64,000 nt of DNA, taken from contig NZ_CP136925.1 in the NCBI RefSeq assembly GCF_037126245.1, positions 248,001 to 312,000 on the forward strand, given 5' to 3'. Position numbers and translations under genes: made by a program. How positions within the stretch are numbered: position 1 is the first letter of the stretch; each line of letters opens with the position of its first letter. The notes below the pieces were generated by a model, which saw nothing but the letters and a program-made list of their open reading frames with translations, was not told the DNA's origin and ran no database searches. This DNA comes from Mangrovimonas cancribranchiae (GTDB taxonomy: Bacteria; Bacteroidota; Bacteroidia; Flavobacteriales; Flavobacteriaceae). This document shows positions 1 through 6,684 of this stretch, one piece after another.

Positions 1-1291
1 CTGGCACTTCGTTACCAGAACTCCACATTACAATAGATGGATGATTTCTGGTTGCTTTTATAAGGTTTACAATATCTTTTTCGGCATAATCGTCAAAATA
101 GAGGTTGTAGCCATTTTTTACTTTTGGTTTTTTCCATTCATCAAAGCTTTCGGCCAAAAATAAAAAGCCCATTTCATCACATAGTTCCAATTGTTCAAAC
201 GAAGGCATATTGTGGGAACTGCGTATGGCGTTGACTCCCATATCTTTTAATATTTTTAATTGACGCCTTAAAGCCGATTTGTTTACGGCTGTTCCCAAAG
301 GGCCTAAATCGTGGTGTAGACAAACACCTTTAAATTTAGTTGGAACCCCATTCAAATTAAATCCAGATTCTCTATCATATTTAATGTCACGTATTCCAAA
401 TTTTGTGGTGACTTCGTCTTTTAGGATATTACCAGCGTATAATTTTGAAACAGCTGTATATTGATATGGATTTTCAGTGTCCCATAAAACAGGATTGTTG
501 ACAGCAATATTTTGTTCAAACTGATTGCCAAAACGTGCTGTAGTTTCATTTGAAACAACTTCGTTGCTTTCAGCATCAAAAATAGTGGTGATTAACTTTA
601 GGTTATCTCCCGTAACATTGGTTTTTACATTTACTTGAGCAATTTTATCGGTGATATTGGGTGTTGTAATAAAAGTTCCCCATTGATCGATGCTTTCTTG
701 GTTTTTTACAATCACGCGCACATTTCTGTATAACCCAGCACCAGGATACCACCTTGAAGATAAGCCATTGTTATTTAGCTTTACAGCTAGGGTGTTGTTT
801 GTCGCTTTTATGTGTTTAGAAATATCAAAATAGAAATAAGCATAGCCATATTTCCATTCACCTACTTTTTTTCCATTGATGAAGACTTCAGGTTCGCTCA
901 TTGCGCCTTCAAAAAGAATTAAGACTTTTTTATTTTCATTGTAATTAGGAATATCAAATGTGTTTCGGTACCAAGCTTCACCTATGTAAGGTAAAGCGCC
1001 TGTTCGCCCTGTTTTTTCAGTAGCTACAGTTTCTCCGTTTTGAACAATTGCTACGTCTTGTTTGTCTATTTCTTTGTCAAAAGGACCATAAATTGCCCAA
1101 TCGTGCGGTACAGTTACAGATTCCCAGTTGGTGTCATCATAGCCAATTGAAATAGCGTTTGGGTGACTCCCTTTTTGGAATTTCCACCCTTCTTTTAGGG
1201 AGATGACTTCTCGAGTGGTCGTGTTGCTATCTGTTTTAGAACATCCAAAAAATATTAATAGTACTATGAAAAGAAGGCTTCTGTATATCAT
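1..1291 (-). CDS. GH2 beta-galactosidase lipoprotein, C-terminus cut by window edge
   Basis: About 430 N-terminal residues are visible; the frame runs open off the left edge. The N-terminus is a lipoprotein signal (MIYRSLLFIVLLIFFGC, cleavage before Cys). A GH2 jelly-roll sugar-binding domain follows (WKFQKG, VTVPHDWAIYGPF, GEAWYRNTFDIP, FEGAMSEPEVFINGKKVGE), then the immunoglobulin-like domain and the start of the TIM barrel (FKGVCLHHDLGPLG, INAIRSSHN-type strand). The acid/base Glu lies in SSGNEVP at about residue 428, right at the edge; the nucleophile Glu would be outside. In this family the enzyme removes terminal beta-galactose. Its start lies 2 bp after the GH53 stop, so the two form one leftward operon. 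A beta-galactosidase fits the galactanase and gal genes beside it, but other GH2 activities (glucuronidase, mannosidase) cannot be excluded from this half. Confidence 0.88.
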   Translation of the reverse strand, partial: MIYRSLLFIVLLIFFGCSKTDSNTTTREVISLKEGWKFQKGSHPNAISIGYDDTNWESVTVPHDWAIYGPFDKEIDKQDVAIVQNGETVATEKTGRTGALPYIGEAWYRNTFDIPNYNENKKVLILFEGAMSEPEVFINGKKVGEWKYGYAYFYFDISKHIKATNNTLAVKLNNNGLSSRWYPGAGLYRNVRVIVKNQESIDQWGTFITTPNITDKIAQVNVKTNVTGDNLKLITTIFDAESNEVVSNETTARFGNQFEQNIAVNNPVLWDTENPYQYTAVSKLYAGNILKDEVTTKFGIRDIKYDRESGFNLNGVPTKFKGVCLHHDLGPLGTAVNKSALRRQLKILKDMGVNAIRSSHNMPSFEQLELCDEMGFLFLAESFDEWKKPKVKNGYNLYFDDYAEKDIVNLIKATRNHPSIVMWSSGNEVP

Positions 1292-1293
1292 TA

Positions 1294-2457
1294 TTAATTG
1301 TCTTGTGAACCGTTGTAAAATTGCATTCCCAAAGTGGCTTGATTATTATGGTCGAAAAGCGTGGCGTTATCCCAATGCGAGCCTTGTCCCCATTGTGTGG
1401 AACAGCTGGTAGATACCCAGGCAGGTTCCCAATATACAATGCCTTCGCCACCAGCATTTTTAACTATAGATTGCAATTGATTTAAATAGCCTAATTGCCC
1501 TTGTTGTGTAGCAGAATAGCCAGATACCAAGGCATCGTTACCTAAAATATTGCCTGCATTGTCATTATCTGTCATAGTAAATGGGTAGGCTGTTTCAACA
1601 ATCATTAAACGTTTGTTGTATGTGTTTATTAGTGTGCTTAATGCTGTGCCAACATTGTTAAGGTTGTAGTCGCTCCAAATAGGGTAATACGAAAGTCCAA
1701 TCCAATCATAATCGGTTATACCATTATCCGTAGCTTGCTCAAACCACCATAAACCATTTTCGGGTTGGGCAATGTGAAGCATAACTTGTATGTCTTTATT
1801 TTTTTCGGTTGAAATATGTCTAACAGCTTCAATACCTTTATTGATTAAGTGTGCGTTTCGTTCCCAATCAATAGGCCAAACCAGTTCACCTTGTTGTAAA
1901 ATCATTCCGTTAATTTCGTTTCCAACTTGTACAATTTCGGGTAATAAATTGTTGTCTGATAATTCTTCTAGTGTGTTGTAGGTATAGTTGTAAAGTAACT
2001 CTCCTAAAGCTTCTGTATTATCAATTTCGCTCAACCAAGCAGCTGGAATTTCTTGTTTGCTAGGATCTGCCCAAGTATCGGAATAATGAAAATCCAATAA
2101 TACATCCATTCCCTTAGCTTTGGCACGTTGAATGGTTGTTTTTACATCTTCAAGGGTTGAGTAATTGGTCCAAGTTGGATTGTGCCAAAGACGAACACGA
2201 ACCAAGTTTGTTCCTGCTTCTTGAAAAATGGTATATGGGTCTTTGGTGTTACCATTGGCATCTTTGTATGTGGCACCACAATCTTCCATTTCATTAACAT
2301 AGGATAAATCGGCGCCGTAATAAAACGAATTTTCAACAGGTGGATTTGGGTCGTCGTCTGTTGAGCTGGTGTTATTTGAATTATCGCTGTCTGATGAACA
2401 CGCAATAAAAGACAATATAAACAATACAATTATGTGGATGTTGCTGAGAGATTTCAT
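1294..2457 (-). CDS. GH53 endo-beta-1,4-galactanase, lipoprotein
   Basis: This 387-residue protein starts with a lipoprotein signal (HIIVLFILSFIACSSDSD) and a Ser/Asn/Asp-rich linker, typical of surface-exposed Bacteroidota lipoproteins. The rest is a GH53 TIM barrel: FYYGADLSYVNEMED at the start, NLVRVRLWHNPTW, LLDFHYSDTWADP, the acid/base Glu in VQVGNEING and the nucleophile Glu in LMIVETAYPF. The family hydrolyses internal beta-1,4-galactan linkages (arabinogalactan type I, pectic galactan). It is first in a leftward operon with the GH2 gene and faces a GntR regulator and galMKT, so the oligosaccharides it releases probably feed that galactose pathway. Length is normal for the family. Confidence 0.92.
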   Translation of the reverse strand: MKSLSNIHIIVLFILSFIACSSDSDNSNNTSSTDDDPNPPVENSFYYGADLSYVNEMEDCGATYKDANGNTKDPYTIFQEAGTNLVRVRLWHNPTWTNYSTLEDVKTTIQRAKAKGMDVLLDFHYSDTWADPSKQEIPAAWLSEIDNTEALGELLYNYTYNTLEELSDNNLLPEIVQVGNEINGMILQQGELVWPIDWERNAHLINKGIEAVRHISTEKNKDIQVMLHIAQPENGLWWFEQATDNGITDYDWIGLSYYPIWSDYNLNNVGTALSTLINTYNKRLMIVETAYPFTMTDNDNAGNILGNDALVSGYSATQQGQLGYLNQLQSIVKNAGGEGIVYWEPAWVSTSCSTQWGQGSHWDNATLFDHNNQATLGMQFYNGSQDN

Positions 2458-2539
2458 AATAATTAATCCTTTAAATCATTAAATTATGTAAAAACAGTTG
2501 TGTATTATGCGAATTTAAAATTTTTTCCTCAAAAACCCT

Positions 2540-2555
2540 ACTAGTACCTACCAGT
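2540..2555. promoter_or_regulatory. Candidate operator of the GntR-type regulator
   Basis: ACTAGTACCTACCAGT is a near-perfect 16-bp inverted repeat (half sites ACTGGTA/ACTAGTA, one mismatched pair, centre CC). It ends 6 bp before the TATCTTTG promoter element of the regulator operon and lies in the divergent region with the GH53 gene. Position and symmetry suit an operator bound by the product of the gene at 2573. The assignment is inference. Confidence 0.5.
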
Positions 2556-2560
2556 TTTTA

Positions 2561-2568
2561 TATCTTTG
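2561..2568 (+). promoter_or_regulatory. Promoter -7 element of the gntR-galMKT operon
   Basis: TATCTTTG matches the Bacteroidota -7 consensus TAnnTTTG. It lies 5 bp before the ATG at 2573, so the leader is nearly absent or the true start lies a little downstream. No good -33 TTG is seen at the usual distance, which would suit a regulated promoter. Confidence 0.55.
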
Positions 2569-2572
2569 TATT

Positions 2573-3571
2573 ATGAGTATTATTTCGGTTTCAGAAAAAT
2601 TAGGTGTGCCAAAGTATAAGCAAATAGTTTCTTCGGTAGAAGACGGACTGTCTAGCGGATTACTTAAAAAAGGAGATAAATTACCATCTATAAATAGTAT
2701 TCGAAATAAATTTGATTTGTCTCGGGATACCGTTTTAATGGCTTTTAACGAGTTGAAAATGCGTGGTATTGTCGAGTCGATTTCTGGAAAAGGCTATTAT
2801 GTGAAAAGTGAAGATGTAGGTGTTAAACAAAAGATTTTTTTGTTGTTTGATGAATTAAATGCTTTTAAAGAGGAGTTATATTATGCTTTTTTACAAGAAT
2901 TGGATGACGACATTCAAGTAGATATTTTCTTTCATCACTTTAGTTTTAATGTATTTCAAAAGCATATTTACGATAGTATAGGTAATTATAATTATTATGT
3001 TGTGATGCCTGCAAATTTACCAGATACTCATATGGTCTTGGATAAATTGCCAGAGGATAAAGTGTATCTTCTCGATCAAACATCAGAAGCGTTAATGCAT
3101 TTTCCATCAGTTCATCAAAATTTTGAAGAAACGATTTTTAGTAATCTCAACAGTGCCTTTTACCTCATTAAAGAATATGAAAAAATAACCTTGTTGTTTT
3201 CAGATAAAAAGCAGCCAAAAGGAATGATAAGCGGTTTCCGGAAATTTGAGAAATCGGTAGATTTTCCTTGTGATATTATAGACTCGTTGGAGTATAGAGA
3301 CATAAAAAAAGGTGAAGTTTATGTGGTTTTAGATGATCGAGATTTAATTTTTTTAATCAAAAAAATCAAAGAACAAAACTACAAAGTTGGTGAAGATGTA
3401 GGTATTATATCATACAATGAAACATTGCTTAAAGAAGTTGTGGAAAATGGGATTACTACTATTTCAACCGATTTTAAAACTATGGGAAAACGATTAGCAC
3501 AAATGCTTGCTAATAATGAAAAAGCGAGTGTGGAAAATCCCAATACATTAATTATTAGGAACTCATTATAA
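2573..3571 (+). CDS. GntR-type regulator with LacI-like sugar-binding domain
   Basis: The 332-residue protein has an N-terminal GntR winged helix (residues about 8-78: GLLKKGDKLPSINSIR, SRDTVLMAFNELKMRGIVES, GKGYYV). A periplasmic-binding-protein-like ligand domain of the LacI/GalR type fills the rest (YVVMPANLPDTH, KITLLFSDKKQPKGMISGFRKF, VGEDVGIISYNETLLKEVV, ITTISTDFKTMGKRLAQML). Such hybrids replace LacI proteins as local sugar regulators in Bacteroidota. Its stop overlaps the galM start by 1 nt (TAATG), so it is the first gene of regulator-galM-galK-galT. It probably senses galactose or a galacto-oligosaccharide and controls itself and the divergent galactanase genes; ligand and sign of control are inference. 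Confidence 0.85.
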   Translation: MSIISVSEKLGVPKYKQIVSSVEDGLSSGLLKKGDKLPSINSIRNKFDLSRDTVLMAFNELKMRGIVESISGKGYYVKSEDVGVKQKIFLLFDELNAFKEELYYAFLQELDDDIQVDIFFHHFSFNVFQKHIYDSIGNYNYYVVMPANLPDTHMVLDKLPEDKVYLLDQTSEALMHFPSVHQNFEETIFSNLNSAFYLIKEYEKITLLFSDKKQPKGMISGFRKFEKSVDFPCDIIDSLEYRDIKKGEVYVVLDDRDLIFLIKKIKEQNYKVGEDVGIISYNETLLKEVVENGITTISTDFKTMGKRLAQMLANNEKASVENPNTLIIRNSL

Positions 3572-4437
3572 TGATAGATAACAGCGAACATATAAAAACG
3601 GTAGCTTTAAAAACTCAAGAAACTAATACTTACGCCAAAGTAGATTTGTCTTTTGGTGCTGCCTTAAAAGACCTTGTTTTACAAGGGAAAACTATTATTT
3701 CAAAACATAATAAAAAGCCCTTTGCATCATCTATTTTGTTTCCGTTTCCAAACCGTATCAAGAATGGAGAATATGAGTTTAATGATGCGTTGTATCAATT
3801 GGAAAAAGGGTCACCCGATATCGATTCGCATAATGCCATTCACGGATTGGTATTTAATAAAAACTTCACGATTGAAAGCCAAACTGAAAATGAAGTTGTC
3901 TTAACTTTTTCGCAACATACACCAGAAAAAGGCTTTCCTTTTACGTTTGATATTTCGGTCACATATACATTGACAATGTCTGTGTTATATATAGAAGTTC
4001 TAGTGAAAAATACCGATATTAAGGCGTTTCCATTTGCTTTGGGTTGGCACCCGTATTTTGAAACGTCAAATCTAGAGAATAGTGAGTTGTCTATAAAAAG
4101 TACTGAAAAACTTTTAGTTGATGATAAAATGATTCCTAATGGGAAAACAGTAATCAATTGGAATGGCTTTGAGACAATAAACAATCAAGTATTTGATGAT
4201 TGTTTTGAATTGCACTCCAATGAAATTCAGCTTAAAACACCAGACTATCAAATAAAAATAAGCAGTTCGTCCAAAAACAACTACTTACAGCTATATACGC
4301 CAGAAGACCGAAAATCTATGGCCATAGAGCCACAAACAGCACCAGCTAATTGCTTTAATACACAAGAAGGACTTCAAATACTGCAACCAGACGACGTTTA
4401 TAAATTACAATGGACCGTTGAATTAGAAGGCAAATGA
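3571..4437 (+). CDS. galM: Aldose 1-epimerase (galactose mutarotase)
   Basis: This 288-residue protein has the galactose-mutarotase beta-sandwich pattern: SSILFPFPNRIKNGEYEF near the N-terminus, DSHNAIHGLV with the catalytic-type His, ALGWHPYF with the second His, and a late Glu in MAIEPQTAPANCF that matches the catalytic base position. It converts beta- to alpha-galactose for galactokinase. There is no signal peptide, so it is cytoplasmic. It starts within the stop of the regulator and its last 4 nt overlap galK, giving tight translational coupling. Somewhat shorter than enterobacterial GalM (about 340 aa), but normal for the Bacteroidota subgroup. Confidence 0.88.
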   Translation: MIDNSEHIKTVALKTQETNTYAKVDLSFGAALKDLVLQGKTIISKHNKKPFASSILFPFPNRIKNGEYEFNDALYQLEKGSPDIDSHNAIHGLVFNKNFTIESQTENEVVLTFSQHTPEKGFPFTFDISVTYTLTMSVLYIEVLVKNTDIKAFPFALGWHPYFETSNLENSELSIKSTEKLLVDDKMIPNGKTVINWNGFETINNQVFDDCFELHSNEIQLKTPDYQIKISSSSKNNYLQLYTPEDRKSMAIEPQTAPANCFNTQEGLQILQPDDVYKLQWTVELEGK

Positions 4438-5582
4438 ATACAGAATTAACAGCTTATATAACAAAACAATTTCAGGAGAAGTTTGGTGAAAATCCATTGA
4501 TTATACATTCTCCTGGACGCATTAATTTAATAGGAGAACACACCGATTATAATGAAGGATTTGTGTTTCCTGCCGCCATAAACAAGGGTATTGTTACGGC
4601 TATTAGTAAAAGCAATAGTTCAACTTGTAAGATTGTTGCTAGCGATTTGGAAGAAACCTATGAGTTTGCATTAAATGACATAAAGCCCATTCCAAACGGT
4701 CAATGGCGTAATTATATTATTGGTGTTGTGGGTGAACTTCAAAAACGCGACATAAATATTGAGCCTTTTAATGTTGTATTTGGTGGCGATATTCCTAAAG
4801 GCGCGGGATTATCATCTTCTGCAGCCTTAGAAAATAGTGTTGTTTTTGGTTTGAATGAATTGTTTCAACTGGGATTAACTAAAGAAGAAATGATAGCCAT
4901 TTCCCAAAAAGCCGAACATAATTATGTGGGTGTTCGTTGTGGTATTATGGATCAATATGCCAGTATGTTTGGTGAAAAGGATCGCGCGTTATTACTAGAT
5001 TGTAGAACATTACACGCAGACACTTATCCATTGGAGTTTAATGATTATCAAGTGATGTTAATAAACACAAACGTAAGTCATAATTTGGTAGATGCCGAGT
5101 ATAACGATAGAAGAGCCGTTTGCGAGAAAGTGGCTTCCTTATTGAATGTTGATTTTTTAAGAGACGCTACAGAAGCAACTTTGGGGACTATTAAAAATCA
5201 ACTCTCAGAAAGCGAATATCAAAAAGCATTATATGTTATTCAAGAAAATAAGCGTGTTCTTGATGCTGGCGATTTCTTGAAAAAAGGAGATATTAAAGGC
5301 TTTGGCGATTTGTTGTTTAAAGCACATTATGGGGCGCAACATCAGTTTAAAATAAGTTGTAAAGAGCTTGATTTTTTAGTTGACCAAGCAAAAGAAAACC
5401 CAAACGTTATTGGCGCAAGAATGATGGGTGGCGGTTTTGGTGGTTGTGCAATTAATATTATAAAAAAACAGGCTGTAAATACATTTTCAACTAATATATC
5501 TAAAAAATATAAAGCCCAATTTCATAAAGACTGTTCTATTTATTTTGTTGAATTATCACAAGGAACGCACCGTATAAATTAA
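4434..5582 (+). CDS. galK: Galactokinase
   Basis: Galactokinase of 382 residues, the usual length. The GHMP-kinase signatures are all present: the galactokinase signature GRINLIGEHTDYNEGFVFP near residue 30, the ATP-binding motif PKGAGLSSSAALE and the C-terminal glycine-rich motif GARMMGGGFGGCAI. CGIMDQYAS carries the catalytic Asp. It phosphorylates galactose to galactose 1-phosphate in the cytoplasm. ATGA overlap with galM and a 9-bp gap to galT show one operon. Confidence 0.96.
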   Translation: MNTELTAYITKQFQEKFGENPLIIHSPGRINLIGEHTDYNEGFVFPAAINKGIVTAISKSNSSTCKIVASDLEETYEFALNDIKPIPNGQWRNYIIGVVGELQKRDINIEPFNVVFGGDIPKGAGLSSSAALENSVVFGLNELFQLGLTKEEMIAISQKAEHNYVGVRCGIMDQYASMFGEKDRALLLDCRTLHADTYPLEFNDYQVMLINTNVSHNLVDAEYNDRRAVCEKVASLLNVDFLRDATEATLGTIKNQLSESEYQKALYVIQENKRVLDAGDFLKKGDIKGFGDLLFKAHYGAQHQFKISCKELDFLVDQAKENPNVIGARMMGGGFGGCAINIIKKQAVNTFSTNISKKYKAQFHKDCSIYFVELSQGTHRIN

Positions 5583-5591
5583 AAAATAGTT

Positions 5592-6620
5592 ATGGAAAAT
5601 ATCCAAGAATACTCACATAAACGTTACAATCCATTAACAGGTGAATGGGTGTTAGTCTCTCCTCATCGAGCCAAAAGACCTTGGCAAGGGCAGGAAGAAG
5701 AACCTAGTAAAGAACAACGACCTTCTCACGACCCAAATTGTTATTTATGCGCAGGAAATACGCGCGCTAATGGAGAAACAAATCCAGATTATAATGATGT
5801 TTATGTTTTTGTAAATGATTTTTCGGCACTTCAAAAAGATTCTAAGCAGTTTTCGGTTAACGATGGTTTAATTAAAGCGGAAGCCGAACAAGGTATTTGT
5901 AAAGTGATTTGTTTTAGCCCTGACCATTCCAAATCCTTAGCCGATATGAATGTAAAGGATATTCAAAAGGTAGTTCATACCTGGCAAAGTGAATATGTAT
6001 CCTTAGGAAAACAGCCTAATATAAATTACGTGCAAATTTTTGAAAACAAAGGCGCTGTAATGGGATGTAGTAATCCGCATCCACACGGTCAAATTTGGAG
6101 TCAATCAACCTTGCCTAATGAAGTTGTGAAAAAAGATAGTCAGCAAAAAGCATATTTTAAAACACATCAAAAAACCTTGCTTCAAGATTATTTAAAGCAA
6201 GAATTAAAACTTAAAGAACGTCTTGTTTTTGAAAATAGAGCTTTTGTAGTTTTAGTGCCTTTTTGGGCTGTATGGCCTTATGAAGTGATGATTGTTCCAA
6301 AACAACCACAAGAAGACATAACCATATTACCACGGGAAGAAACCATTTTGTTTGCTGAAGCTATTTCAGTGCTAACAAGAGCTTACAATAAGTTATTTAA
6401 TACGTCTTTTCCTTATTCTAGTGGAATTCATCAAGCACCAACAAATGGCGAAGATAACGATCATTGGCATTGGCATATGAGTTTTTATCCGCCATTATTA
6501 CGAAGTGCCACTGTAAAGAAGTTTATGGTAGGTTACGAAATGTTTGGCATGGCACAACGGGATATAACTCCAGAAACGGCTGCACAAACATTAAAGCATT
6601 TAGCCGATAATTTATATTAA
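5592..6620 (+). CDS. galT: Galactose-1-phosphate uridylyltransferase
   Basis: The 342-residue product carries the GalT family-1 signatures: the opening HKRYNPLTGEWVLVSPHR, the zinc-ligand CYLCAGNTRANG, the active site NPHPHGQIWSQ with the uridylylated His, and the C-terminal HWHWHMSFYPP. It swaps UMP between UDP-glucose and galactose 1-phosphate, completing the Leloir path apart from GalE, which is not in this window. Last gene of the operon, followed immediately by a hairpin terminator. Confidence 0.96.
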   Translation: MENIQEYSHKRYNPLTGEWVLVSPHRAKRPWQGQEEEPSKEQRPSHDPNCYLCAGNTRANGETNPDYNDVYVFVNDFSALQKDSKQFSVNDGLIKAEAEQGICKVICFSPDHSKSLADMNVKDIQKVVHTWQSEYVSLGKQPNINYVQIFENKGAVMGCSNPHPHGQIWSQSTLPNEVVKKDSQQKAYFKTHQKTLLQDYLKQELKLKERLVFENRAFVVLVPFWAVWPYEVMIVPKQPQEDITILPREETILFAEAISVLTRAYNKLFNTSFPYSSGIHQAPTNGEDNDHWHWHMSFYPPLLRSATVKKFMVGYEMFGMAQRDITPETAAQTLKHLADNLY

Positions 6621-6622
6621 AC

Positions 6623-6654
6623 AAAAAGCTTCAACATCATGTTGAAGCTTTTTT
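6623..6654. terminator. Bidirectional rho-independent terminator
   Basis: Thirteen-bp stem (AAAAAGCTTCAAC / GTTGAAGCTTTTT) with the loop ATCAT, ending in a T run on the + strand and in an A run that gives T's on the - strand. It lies between the convergent galT and amylase genes and can serve both. Confidence 0.9.
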
Positions 6655-6684
6655 ACTCAAGACAATAATTGTTTTAAAGTTGAC

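Noticed and set aside
1203-1412. Small frames on both strands around the GH2/GH53 junction
   Set aside because: They are shadows crossing the junction of two well-supported leftward genes.
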